Assembly: GCF_003626655.1 (NCBI RefSeq)
Contig: NZ_RBAN01000006.1
Location: 124,001-188,000 of the forward strand
DNA length: 64,000 bases
Source: Micromonospora costi
Lineage (GTDB): Bacteria > Actinomycetota > Actinomycetes > Mycobacteriales > Micromonosporaceae
Reading direction: 5' to 3'
The notes below the pieces were generated by a model. The model worked only from the letters and a program-made list of their open reading frames with translations, was not told the origin of the DNA and made no database searches. Shown piece by piece: positions 17,138 to 25,242 of this stretch. Position 1 is the stretch's first letter. Every line of letters starts with the position of its first letter. The translations under genes were made by a program, and so were the position numbers.

Positions 17138-18136
17138 ATGTCCCAGCCGGAGGTCAAGTCCGAGAGCGTCGGCACGGTCGTCGTCGCCGGCTCCGCGAAC
17201 CTCGCCATCGCGGCGGCCAAGCTGTTCGCCGGTCTGATCTCCGGGTCCGCGTCGATGCTCTCGGAGGCCGCGCACTCGGTGGCCGACACCACCACCGAGG
17301 TGCTGCTGTTCCTGGCCCTGCGGCGCGGCGCGCGCCCGGCCGACGCCCGGCACCCGTTCGGGTACGGCAAGGAGAGCTACGTCTGGGCCTTCTTCGCGGC
17401 CCTGTTCACGTTCGTGGCCGGCGCCGGCTTCGCGATCACCCACGGCATCACCACGATCCTCGTGCACGAACACAGCGGCAACTACCTCGTCTCGTACGTG
17501 GTGCTGGCCGTCTCGTTCGCCATCGAGTCGGTGTCCCTGGCCCGGGCGGCGCGCCAGGTGCACCGGGAGTCCCGCCGCTGGCGGACCACGCCGTGGCGCT
17601 ACCTGCGGCTGACCGCCGACACCACGCTCAAGGCGGTCTTCCTGGAGGACAGCGCGGCCCTCATCGGTCTGCTCCTGGCCGGGGCCGGGGTCGGCCTGTC
17701 CGAACTCACCGGCGACGAGCTGTGGGACGGTGTGGCCTCGGTCCTCATCGGCGTGCTGCTGCTCGCCGTCGCCGCGACCCTCGCGTACACCAACCTCTCG
17801 CTGCTGGTCGGCCGCGCCGTGCCGGAGCGGCTGCGCCGCGAGATGGAGCTGTCGCTGGCCGGGCTGCCCGAGGTGAACCGCATCGACACGCTGTTCACCA
17901 TGCAGCTCGGCCCGATGGACATCCTGGTCGCCGCGAAGGTCGACTTCCGCGACGACGCCACCGGCGCCGCCATCGAGGCCACCGCCGACGAGGCGGAGCG
18001 GCGGCTGCGCGAACGCTACCCGGAGATCCGGTACCTGTTCCTCGACCCGACCGGCGCGCTGCCCGCCCCCGAGCACCGGGCCGGCCGGGAGCCGGAACCA
18101 CCGGCCGGGGACGGCACGGTCGACCCCGGTCTCTGA
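17138..18136 (+). CDS. Cation diffusion facilitator family transporter
   Basis: A 332-residue CDF-type antiporter with about six membrane segments in the first 220 residues. SEAAHSVADTTTEV carries the HxxxD metal site of the second segment and FLEDSAALIG the matching acidic residue of the fifth. A cytoplasmic ferredoxin-like domain follows (RIDTLFTMQLGPMDILVAAKVDF region). The family exchanges divalent metals such as Zn2+ or Mn2+ for protons and exports them. The metal specificity cannot be told by eye. The last 30 residues are a polar tail. Confidence 0.88.
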   Translation: MSQPEVKSESVGTVVVAGSANLAIAAAKLFAGLISGSASMLSEAAHSVADTTTEVLLFLALRRGARPADARHPFGYGKESYVWAFFAALFTFVAGAGFAITHGITTILVHEHSGNYLVSYVVLAVSFAIESVSLARAARQVHRESRRWRTTPWRYLRLTADTTLKAVFLEDSAALIGLLLAGAGVGLSELTGDELWDGVASVLIGVLLLAVAATLAYTNLSLLVGRAVPERLRREMELSLAGLPEVNRIDTLFTMQLGPMDILVAAKVDFRDDATGAAIEATADEAERRLRERYPEIRYLFLDPTGALPAPEHRAGREPEPPAGDGTVDPGL

Positions 18137-18192
18137 CCCGCGTCGCGGCCCCGCGCGCGGCGTCCGACGGCCACGCCGCTAGCGTGCCGGTC

Positions 18193-19278
18193 ATGGTGCG
18201 ATGGCGGTCCGGGACGGTGGCGGCGCTGCGACGGCAGTGGGCCGGCGCGGTGGAACTGGACGTGACACTGCCCGACGGCGCGACCATGCGGGCACTGGCC
18301 TACCCCCACCTGGTCGGCCACCCCGAGCCCGGCGACCGCGTGCTGCTCAACGTCGGCGCGCTGCTCATGGGCCTGGGCACCGGCGGCTACGCCCTCGTGG
18401 TGGCGCTGCCGGACCGGTTGCCGCCCGACCCGCCGCAGGCCGGTGACACGCGCGACGCCGGGCACCTGGTCAAGGCGCGCTACACCCCGCTGCAGCCGAT
18501 CCTGCTCGGCGTCGACGAGGAGGCCTCGCCGCACCGCGCCGTGCTGGAGGCGGCCGAGGACCTCGCCGGCCTGCCCGTGGTCACCGCCGACCTGCACTCG
18601 GCGCTGCCGGCGATCCTCGCCGGCATCCGCGCCGACGCGCCGCGGGCCCGGGTCGCGTACGTGCTCACCGACGGCGGGGCGCTGCCGGCGTGGTTCTCCC
18701 GCACCCTGGCGGCGCTCCGCGACGAGCTGGCCGGCACGATCAGCGTCGGGCAGGCCTTCGGCGGCGACCTCGAGGCGAGCACCCTGCACACCGGGCTGCT
18801 CGCGGCCCGCCACGTGCTCCACGCCGACGTGGCGATCGTGGCGCAGGGCCCGGGCAACCTGGGCACCGGCACCCGCTGGGGGTTCACCGGCGTGGCGGTC
18901 GGCGAGGCGGTCAACGCGGTCGCCGCGCTGGGCGGCCGGCCGGTCGGCTCGCTGCGCGTGTCGTCCGCCGACCCCCGCCCCCGGCACCGTGGCGTGTCCC
19001 ACCACAGCCTCACGGCGTACGGCCGGGTGGCGCTGGCCCCCGCGGAGCTGGTGCTGCCCGACGACCTCGACCCGGCGCTCGCCGCCGAGATGGACGCGGC
19101 GCTGGCGCCGCTCGCGGCCCGGCACCGGATCGTCCGGGTGTCCACCGACGGATTGGACGCCGCGCTGCGGGCGAGCACGGTGCCGCTGTCCACCATGGGC
19201 CGGGGCCTGGACGCGGACCACGCGTACTTCCTCACCGCCGCGGCCGCCGGGCGGCACGCCGCCGCGCTGGTGGGCTAG
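18193..19278 (+). CDS. DUF3866 family protein
   Basis: A 361-residue soluble protein which I associate with the DUF3866 family by its overall pattern: an N-terminal beta-rich domain (GDRVLLNVGALLMGLGTGGYAL), then an alpha/beta region with VAIVAQGPGNLGTGTRWGF and RHRGVSHHSLTAYGRVAL. The function is unknown. The glycine-rich GPGNLGTGTRWG and the paired histidines could form an active site, but that is only a guess. The ATG at 18193 lies 7 nt from a TAGCGT box; a GTG directly follows it as an alternative. The stop codon falls inside a large hairpin shared with the convergent oxalate decarboxylase-like gene. Confidence 0.75.
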   Translation: MVRWRSGTVAALRRQWAGAVELDVTLPDGATMRALAYPHLVGHPEPGDRVLLNVGALLMGLGTGGYALVVALPDRLPPDPPQAGDTRDAGHLVKARYTPLQPILLGVDEEASPHRAVLEAAEDLAGLPVVTADLHSALPAILAGIRADAPRARVAYVLTDGGALPAWFSRTLAALRDELAGTISVGQAFGGDLEASTLHTGLLAARHVLHADVAIVAQGPGNLGTGTRWGFTGVAVGEAVNAVAALGGRPVGSLRVSSADPRPRHRGVSHHSLTAYGRVALAPAELVLPDDLDPALAAEMDAALAPLAARHRIVRVSTDGLDAALRASTVPLSTMGRGLDADHAYFLTAAAAGRHAAALVG

Positions 19279-19335
19279 GCCGGGCCGGTCGCGGGGCCAC
19301 GGGCCGCACGGCGGGCCGCGGACCGGCGCGGCCTA
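19276..19335. terminator. Predicted bidirectional terminator
   Basis: The 15-nt arm at 19276-19290 pairs with 19321-19335 with one mismatch, enclosing a GC-rich, partly self-paired 30-nt loop. It sits between two convergent genes, and the left arm begins in the stop codon of the DUF3866 gene. Confidence 0.5.
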
Positions 19336-19341
19336 TGCCGG

Positions 19342-20481
19342 TCAGCGGACGACGGGCCGCTTCTCCCGTGGCAGCCCCGCGATGACCTCCGGCGGCAGGT
19401 TGATGGTGTCCGCCACGACCTCGGCCGGCGTGTTCGCCATCCACTGGGTGAGCGAGATGTCGGCGAACCGGGGCTTGCGGAACATCTCCAGGTAGACCAG
19501 CGGCTCCGACCCGACGTTCTCGATGTAGTGGCCGTACGCGAACGGCACGTACCCGACGTCGCCCGCCCGGAAGTCGAACGTCCGCGCCACGCCGGTGCTC
19601 GCGAAGACCCCCATCCGGCCCTGCCCGGAGATGTAGTACTGCCACTCGTCGTCGTTGGGATGCCAGTGCATCTCGCGCAGGCCGCCCGGCTCGACCTCCA
19701 CGAGCGCGGCGCAGATCGTGGTCGAGGCGGCGAACGTGGAGACATCGGCGACGCGGACGGTGCCACCGGGGAACCGCATCGGCTCCTGCGCCCGCATCCG
19801 GTGGCTGAAGGTGCTCGGCACGTCCCCGCTCGGGCTGACCACCCGGTCCCGGTCCAGCGCCGGCGGCACCTGGCCCGCGAAGATGTACTTCTCCCGCTCG
19901 GGCAGCCGATCCAGCAGTTCCGGCGCCCAGCCGAAGTTCTTCGCGAGCACCTCCCTCGGGGTGTGCGCGAACCAGTCGCTGATCAGGAACGTGCCGTTCT
20001 CGGAGAAGGCGCCGTCGTCGAAGACCAGCAGGAACTCCACGCCCTCGTCGAGGGCCTGGATGTGGTGCGGTACGCCCTTCGGGAAGAACCACAGGTCCCC
20101 CGCGCGCACGTCGTCGAGGAAGTTGCGCCCCTCCTGGTCGACGGCGCTGATCCGGCAGCTGCCCCGGAGCACGTACGCCCACTCGGACTGCTTGTGCCAG
20201 TGCAGCTCCCGGTAGGCGCCCGGTTCCAGCGCCATGTCCACGCCGCTGAGTTCCGTGGCGATCGGCAGTTCCCGCTGGGTGATCTCGCGGGTCCACCCGC
20301 CCTGCTCGATGCGCGTGTGCGCGTCGGCGAAGGAGAACCGCAGGTTCGGCACCGTCCCGGCGTCCGTGGCGGGCGGGACGAGCAGGTCGGGGTTCTCCCG
20401 GTCCCGTGTGACGTCCCGTGGCCCGGGGTCGCGCCAGCCCTTGCCGCCCCGCTCCGGCTGCGGCACCCGCATGTCGTCCAT
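19342..20481 (-). CDS. Oxalate decarboxylase-like bicupin
   Basis: A 379-residue protein with two cupin domains. The first has HWHKQSEW and GVPHHIQ, the second HWHPNDDEW and YGHYIEN, which supply the His and Glu ligands of two manganese sites. The lid loop in the first domain reads SENGT, close to the SENST loop of Bacillus OxdC whose Glu donates the proton in decarboxylation. The expected reaction is oxalate to formate and CO2. No signal peptide is visible, so it acts in the cytoplasm. The ATG at 20481 is preceded by GGGAGG and is the best start. It appears monocistronic. Confidence 0.85.
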   Translation of the reverse strand: MDDMRVPQPERGGKGWRDPGPRDVTRDRENPDLLVPPATDAGTVPNLRFSFADAHTRIEQGGWTREITQRELPIATELSGVDMALEPGAYRELHWHKQSEWAYVLRGSCRISAVDQEGRNFLDDVRAGDLWFFPKGVPHHIQALDEGVEFLLVFDDGAFSENGTFLISDWFAHTPREVLAKNFGWAPELLDRLPEREKYIFAGQVPPALDRDRVVSPSGDVPSTFSHRMRAQEPMRFPGGTVRVADVSTFAASTTICAALVEVEPGGLREMHWHPNDDEWQYYISGQGRMGVFASTGVARTFDFRAGDVGYVPFAYGHYIENVGSEPLVYLEMFRKPRFADISLTQWMANTPAEVVADTINLPPEVIAGLPREKRPVVR

Positions 20482-20633
20482 GATCGCCCTCCCGCGTCGC
20501 GGCGTCCGGTCGTCGCCGGCGCCGACCGGTCGGGCGCGGGCCGGCGACGGCAACGGCGGCCGGTTACCCACCACGGCGACCCAGCCGGGCCAACCCCTGG
20601 CCCGCGCGGGTCACCCGCCGCGGACACTCACCG

Positions 20634-20714
20634 CGATCTTGCAGTTGCGGCCCTCGGTTCGCGGCTTTCCTCCCGGTGTGCCCGGGCAGAAAGTGCAAGA
20701 TCGTGGGAGGAAAG
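20634..20714. repeat. REP-like element with two interleaved inverted repeats
   Basis: CGATCTTGCA (20634-20643) pairs with TGCAAGATCG (20694-20703), and CTTTCCTCCC (20665-20674) pairs with GGGAGGAAAG (20705-20714). The order A-B-A'-B' means both stems cannot form a simple hairpin together but could form a pseudoknot, or switch. It lies just before the end of the small membrane protein gene and upstream of the bicupin gene. From memory, similar GATCTTGCA-type elements recur in Micromonospora genomes; this was not checked. Confidence 0.6.
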
Positions 20715-20717
20715 GGA

Positions 20718-20912
20718 TCAGGCCAGGAAGATCAGGGCGAGCCAGCCGCCGACGATCAGCACCAGGGCGACCGCCAGCACCCACGTGGGCACGGTGTACT
20801 CGCCGCGCCGGTTCCGTTCGATCTCGGCGCGGATCTTGTTGCGGCGGCGTTCCACCCAGTTCTGGCGCTGCTGGCCGCTCTCGGTGGGCTCGGGGCTCGG
20901 GGATGTCGTCAT
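20718..20912 (-). CDS. Small single-pass membrane protein
   Basis: A 64-residue protein: polar N-terminus, a basic amphipathic stretch (residues 16-36, many Arg/Lys/Glu) and one C-terminal membrane segment (residues 42-62) ending at the stop. This looks like a tail-anchored protein. No family was recognised. A TACGCT box lies 9 nt before the ATG. It is just downstream of pafA on the same strand (68-bp gap). Confidence 0.65.
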   Translation of the reverse strand: MTTSPSPEPTESGQQRQNWVERRRNKIRAEIERNRRGEYTVPTWVLAVALVLIVGGWLALIFLA

Positions 20913-20979
20913 GGCCCGGCCAGCGTACCCGGCCGGCCCCGGCGATGACGCGCCACCGCCGGGCCGGCCGGGGCACTCG

Positions 20980-22338
20980 TCACATGCTGGCGATCAGCCG
21001 CTCGACCCGCTCGTCGTACGCCCGGAACGGGTCCTTGCAGAGCACGGTGCGCTGCGCCTGGTCGTTGAGCTTCAGGTGCACCCAGTCGACGGTGAAGTCG
21101 CGCCGCTTCTCCTGCGCGTGCCGGATGAACTCGCCGCGCAGCCGGGCCCGGGTCGTCTGCGGCGGCGTCTCCTTCGCCTCGAAGATCTCCGGGTCCGTGG
21201 CCACCCGGTCCACCTCGCCGCGCCGTTCGAGCAGCGCGTAGAGGCCACGGCCGCGGCGCAGGTCGTGGTAGGCGAGGTCCATCTGCGCGACCCGCGGGTG
21301 CGACAGCGGCAGGTCGTGCTTGCGCTGGTAGCGCTCGATGAGCCGCAGCTTGGTCACCCAGTCGATCTCCCGGGCCACCGGCTCCAGGTCGCCGGTCTCC
21401 ACGGCACGCAGCACCCGGCCCCACAGCTCGACGACGCGCTTGGCGGTCTGGTCGCCGCCCCGGCGCTCCACGAACTCGGTGGCCTTGGCCAGGTACTCCT
21501 GCTGGATCTCCAGCGCGCTGATCTCCTTGCCGGAGGCGAGCCGCACCTTGCGCCGGCCGGTGATGTCGTGCGACACCTCACGGATCGCCCGGATGGGGTT
21601 CTCCAGCGACAGGTCGCGCATCACCACACCGGCCTCGATCATCCGCAGCACGATGTCGGCCGTGCCGACCTTCAGCAGCGTGGTGACCTCGTTCATGTTC
21701 GAGTCGCCGACGATCACGTGCAGCCGCCGGTAGCGCTCGGCGTCGGCGTGCGGCTCGTCCCGGGTGTTGATGATCGGGCGGCTCCGGGTGGTCGCCGAGG
21801 AGACGCCCTCCCAGATGTGCTCGGCCCGCTGCGACAGGCAGTAGACCGCGCCGCGCGGTGTCTGCAGCACCTTGCCCGCCCCGCAGATCAGCTGCCGGGT
21901 GACCAGGAACGGGATCAGGACGTCGGCCAGCCGGCCGAACTCGCCGTGCCGGGAGACCAGGTAGTTCTCGTGGCAGCCGTACGAGTTGCCGGCCGAGTCG
22001 GTGTTGTTCTTGAACAGGTAGATCTCACCCGCGATGCCCTCGTCGTGCAGCCGCTTCTCGGCGTCGACGAGCAGCCCCTCCAGGATCCGCTCGCCGGCGC
22101 GGTCGTGGGCCACCAGGTCGACCACCGAGTCGCACTCCGGTGTGGCGTACTCGGGGTGCGACCCGACGTCCAGGTAGAGCCGGGCACCGTTACGCAGGAA
22201 GACGTTGCTGGACCGGCCCCAGGACACCACGCGGCGGAAGAGGTACCGGGCGACCTCGTCCGGGGAGAGCCGCCGCTGCCCGCGGTAGGTACAGGTGACG
22301 CCGTACTCGGTCTCGAGGCCGAAGATTCGCCGCTCCAT
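20980..22338 (-). CDS. pafA: Pup-protein ligase PafA
   Basis: A 452-residue enzyme of the glutamine-synthetase-like carboxylate-amine ligase fold. MERRIFGLETEYGV holds the ATP/Mg-binding glutamates, and IYLFKNNTDSAGNSYGCHENYL and PIINTRDEPHAD are family motifs shared with Dop. PafA uses ATP to attach the C-terminal glutamate of deamidated Pup to substrate lysines. The ATG lies 6 nt from a TAATGT box (leaderless). In most actinobacteria pafA follows prcA directly; here the rhamnose/glycan cluster lies between them. Confidence 0.96.
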   Translation of the reverse strand: MERRIFGLETEYGVTCTYRGQRRLSPDEVARYLFRRVVSWGRSSNVFLRNGARLYLDVGSHPEYATPECDSVVDLVAHDRAGERILEGLLVDAEKRLHDEGIAGEIYLFKNNTDSAGNSYGCHENYLVSRHGEFGRLADVLIPFLVTRQLICGAGKVLQTPRGAVYCLSQRAEHIWEGVSSATTRSRPIINTRDEPHADAERYRRLHVIVGDSNMNEVTTLLKVGTADIVLRMIEAGVVMRDLSLENPIRAIREVSHDITGRRKVRLASGKEISALEIQQEYLAKATEFVERRGGDQTAKRVVELWGRVLRAVETGDLEPVAREIDWVTKLRLIERYQRKHDLPLSHPRVAQMDLAYHDLRRGRGLYALLERRGEVDRVATDPEIFEAKETPPQTTRARLRGEFIRHAQEKRRDFTVDWVHLKLNDQAQRTVLCKDPFRAYDERVERLIASM

Positions 22339-22407
22339 GATGTGACATTAGCCGCCCGGAGGGCCGGTTCGTCACTGTCACAGCACAGGTCGTGCGGGTC
22401 GGTGCGG

Positions 22408-23031
22408 TCAAACCCCGTCCGAGTCCGACATTCCGTCCGGCCCGAGCGTCGCCACGTACGCCCGGCAGGCCTCGTAGTCGGGCAGCAGGCCGCTCTCGCG
22501 GGCCTGCGCGAGGGTCGGCGCCGCGGCGTCGCGGGCCGACAGCTGCGGGGCGTCGGCCGGCCACTCGATGCCCAACTCCTCGTCGAGCGGGTGCACACCG
22601 TGCTCGCCCGTGGGGTTGTACGTGGCCGAGCAGAGGTAGGTGAGGGTGGCGTCGTCGCTGAGCGCGCAGAAGCCGTGCCCCAGCCCCTCGGCCAGGTACA
22701 CCGCCCGGCGCTCGACGTCGTCGAGGCGGACGCCCTCCCAGCGGCCGAAGGTCGGCGAGCCGACCCGCAGGTCGACCACGACGTCCAGCACGGCCCCGCG
22801 TACGCAGGTCACGTACTTCGCCTGGCCGGGCGGGACGTCGGCGAAGTGGATGCCGCGCACCACGCCCCGGCCGGAGACGGACAGGTTGCCCTGCGCCAGC
22901 CGCAGCGGGTGACCGACCGCCTCGGCGAGCCGGTCGAAGCGGTACCACTCCATGAACAGCCCGCGCGGGTCGCCGTGCTGCTGCGGCGTGATCTCCCAGG
23001 CGCCCTCGATGCTCAGCGGCCGGATCTTCAC
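22408..23031 (-). CDS. rfbC: dTDP-4-dehydrorhamnose 3,5-epimerase
   Basis: A 207-residue cupin-fold epimerase. GDPRGLFMEWYR, the catalytic-base region GVVRGIHF, YVTCVRGAVLDVVVDLR and LGHGFCALSDDATLTYLCSATY (over residues 118-139) are family signatures. It converts dTDP-4-keto-6-deoxyglucose to dTDP-4-keto-rhamnose. The GTG at 23031 is preceded by a strong GGAGGTG, and that ribosome binding site is itself part of the first copy of a tandem repeat. The alternative start further upstream would translate repeat DNA and was rejected. It follows rfbA on the same strand and is probably co-transcribed with it. Confidence 0.94.
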   Translation of the reverse strand: MKIRPLSIEGAWEITPQQHGDPRGLFMEWYRFDRLAEAVGHPLRLAQGNLSVSGRGVVRGIHFADVPPGQAKYVTCVRGAVLDVVVDLRVGSPTFGRWEGVRLDDVERRAVYLAEGLGHGFCALSDDATLTYLCSATYNPTGEHGVHPLDEELGIEWPADAPQLSARDAAAPTLAQARESGLLPDYEACRAYVATLGPDGMSDSDGV

Positions 23032-23034
23032 GGT

Positions 23035-23271
23035 GCCACCTCCGTTCGCGACTGCGGGGGCTCGCAAACCCGGCTCACTCCTCGCGCTCACCGGGCCACC
23101 TCCGTTCGCGACTGCGGGGCTCGCAAACCCGGCTCACTCCTCGCGCTCACCGGGCCACCTCCGTTCGCGACTGCGGGGCTCGCAAACCCGGCTCACTCCT
23201 CGCGCTCACCGGGCCACCTCCGTTCGCGACTGCGGGGCTCGCAGACCCGGCGCACTCGAACCGCTCACCGG
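23035..23271. repeat. Four tandem copies of a 59-bp repeat
   Basis: Units at 23035-23094 (60 bp, one extra G), 23095-23153, 23154-23212 and 23213-23271. The first three are almost identical; the fourth differs at several positions in its second half. Read on the minus strand each unit begins CCGGTGAGCG and ends in GGAGGTGGC, a good ribosome binding site. The distal unit supplies the stop codon of rfbA and the proximal one the Shine-Dalgarno of rfbC. There are no unique spacers, so it is not a CRISPR. Confidence 0.9.
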
Positions 23272-24152
23272 GCCACCGCCTCGCCGTGCTTCTCGCTGAG
23301 CAGGCCGAGCAGGTAGTCGCCGTAGCCGCTCTTGGTCAGCGGCTCCGCGAGCGCCCGCAGCTGCGCGTCGTCGAGCAGGCCGGCCCGCCAGGCCACCTCC
23401 TCCACACAGCCGATCTTGAGACCCTGCCGCTCCTCGATCACCCGGACGAACTCGGCGGCCTGCATGAGCGAGGTGAAGGTGCCGGTGTCCAGCCAGGCAG
23501 TGCCGCGGTCCAGCACGGTGACGGACAGCTCACCCATCTCCCGGTACGCCTCGTTCACGGCGGTGATCTCAAGCTCGCCCCGCGCGCTCGGGGTGAGCTT
23601 GCTGGCGATGTCGACCACCCGGTTGTCGTAGAAGTACAGCCCGGGCACCGCGTACCGGGACTTCGGCCGGGCCGGCTTCTCCTCGATCGACAGCACCCTG
23701 CCGTCGGCGTCGAAGTCGACCACGCCGTACGCCTCGGGGTTCGCCACCGGGTACGCGAACACCCGGCCGCCGATCAGGTCGCCGTGCGCGGTGAGCTGCC
23801 GGCCCAGACCCACGCCGTGGAAGATGTTGTCGCCCAGGATCAGCGCCACCGCGTCGTCGCCGATGAAGTCCGCGCCGAGCACGAACGCCTGGGCGATGCC
23901 CTCCGGGCGGGCCTGGGCGACGTACTCCAGCCGCAGGCCCCACTGGCTGCCGTCACCGAGCAGCCGGCGGAACTGGTCCTGGTCGTCAGGCGTGGTGATC
24001 ACCAGGATCTCCCGGACGCCGGACATGACCAGCGTGGAGAGCGGATAGTAGATCATCGGCTTGTCGAAGACCGGCATCAGCTGCTTGGACACCGCCCGGG
24101 TGATGGGCCACAGCCGGGATCCGGTGCCACCGGCGAGTAGGATTCCGCGCAC
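23265..24152 (-). CDS. rfbA: Glucose-1-phosphate thymidylyltransferase
   Basis: A 295-residue nucleotidyltransferase. The N-terminal MRGILLAGGTGSRLWPIT is the nucleotide-binding signature, MPVFDKPMIYYPLS binds sugar phosphate, and ALILGDNIFHG and EKPARPKSRYAV are typical. It makes dTDP-glucose from glucose-1-phosphate and dTTP, the first step to dTDP-L-rhamnose. The GTG start lies 6 nt from a TAGTCT box. It is divergent from rfbB. The stop codon lies in a 59-bp repeat unit, suggesting that the repeat array has reshaped the end of the gene by a few residues. Confidence 0.95.
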   Translation of the reverse strand: MRGILLAGGTGSRLWPITRAVSKQLMPVFDKPMIYYPLSTLVMSGVREILVITTPDDQDQFRRLLGDGSQWGLRLEYVAQARPEGIAQAFVLGADFIGDDAVALILGDNIFHGVGLGRQLTAHGDLIGGRVFAYPVANPEAYGVVDFDADGRVLSIEEKPARPKSRYAVPGLYFYDNRVVDIASKLTPSARGELEITAVNEAYREMGELSVTVLDRGTAWLDTGTFTSLMQAAEFVRVIEERQGLKIGCVEEVAWRAGLLDDAQLRALAEPLTKSGYGDYLLGLLSEKHGEAVAR

Positions 24153-24158
24153 CCGGGG

Positions 24159-24231
24159 AGACTACCGGCCGCGGCGGCAACCGGACACGGGGGTCGGGCC
24201 CCGGCGATGTCCGGTTAACTTCGCGTACACT
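24159..24231. promoter_or_regulatory. Divergent promoters of rfbA and rfbB
   Basis: TAGTCT on the minus strand (24164-24159) is 6 nt from the rfbA GTG; TACACT on the plus strand (24226-24231) is 9 nt from the rfbB GTG. The shared region would coordinate the two arms of the rhamnose pathway. Confidence 0.45.
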
Positions 24232-24240
24232 TCCGGACCC

Positions 24241-25242
24241 GTGAGGATCCTCGTCACCGGCGGAGCCGGATTCATCGGGTCGGAGTACGTCCGTCTGCTG
24301 CTGGGCAAGCCGCTCGGCGGCGCCGCCGGCGTACCGCCGGTCGATCCGGCGGTCGTCACGGTGCTCGACAAGCTCACCTACTCGGGCAACCGCGCGAACC
24401 TCGACCCGGTCCGCGACGACCCCCGGCTGCGCTTCGTCCAGGGCGACATCTGCGACCCGACCGTGGTCGACGAGGTGGTCGCGGGCCACGACGTGATCGT
24501 GCACTTCGCGGCGGAATCGCACGTCGACCGCTCGATCGAGGGCGCCGCGCCGTTCGTCACCACGAACGTGCTCGGCACCCAGACCCTGCTCGACGCCGCG
24601 CTGCGCCACGGCACGGCCCGGTTCGTGCACGTGTCCACCGACGAGGTGTACGGCTCGATCGACGAGGGGTCCTGGACGGAGACGTGGCCGCTCGCGCCGA
24701 ACTCCCCCTACTCGGCCTCGAAGGCCGGCTCGGACCTGCTGGCGCTGGCCTACCACCGCACGCACGGCATGGACGTGGTGGTCACCCGCTGCTCCAACAA
24801 CTACGGGCCGTACCAGTTCCCCGAGAAGGTCATCCCGCTGTTCGTCACCAACCTGCTCGACGGCGGCACCGTGCCGCTCTACGGCGACGGCGGCAACGTG
24901 CGCGACTGGCTGCACGTGCACGACCACTGCCGGGGCATCGCCCTCGTGCAGCAGAAGGGCCGCGCCGGCGAGGTCTACAACATCGGTGGCGGCACCGAGC
25001 TGACCAACAAGGAACTCACCGGGCGGCTGCTGGAGGCCTGCGGCGCCGGGTGGGAGCGGGTCGTCCCGGTCACCGACCGCAAGGGCCACGACCGCCGCTA
25101 CTCGCTGGACATCACCAAGATCAGCGAGGAGCTGGGGTACGCCCCGAGCATCGACCTGGACCGCGGCCTCGCCGAGACCGTCCGCTGGTACCGGGAGAAC
25201 CGGGCCTGGTGGGAGCCGCTGAAGCAGGCCACGGCCGCATGA
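24241..25242 (+). CDS. rfbB: dTDP-glucose 4,6-dehydratase
   Basis: A 333-residue extended short-chain dehydrogenase. TGGAGFIGSEYVR binds NAD, HFAAESHVDRSIEG and STDEVYGS are family motifs, and YSASKAGSD holds the catalytic Tyr and Lys. It converts dTDP-glucose to dTDP-4-keto-6-deoxyglucose. The GTG at 24241 follows a TACACT box, and a longer in-frame extension into the divergent promoter region was rejected. The stop overlaps the rfbD start (ATGA). Confidence 0.95.
   Translation: MRILVTGGAGFIGSEYVRLLLGKPLGGAAGVPPVDPAVVTVLDKLTYSGNRANLDPVRDDPRLRFVQGDICDPTVVDEVVAGHDVIVHFAAESHVDRSIEGAAPFVTTNVLGTQTLLDAALRHGTARFVHVSTDEVYGSIDEGSWTETWPLAPNSPYSASKAGSDLLALAYHRTHGMDVVVTRCSNNYGPYQFPEKVIPLFVTNLLDGGTVPLYGDGGNVRDWLHVHDHCRGIALVQQKGRAGEVYNIGGGTELTNKELTGRLLEACGAGWERVVPVTDRKGHDRRYSLDITKISEELGYAPSIDLDRGLAETVRWYRENRAWWEPLKQATAA

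Noticed and set aside
23035..23271. CRISPR array
   Set aside because: The repeats are directly adjacent with no unique spacers and no cas genes are present.
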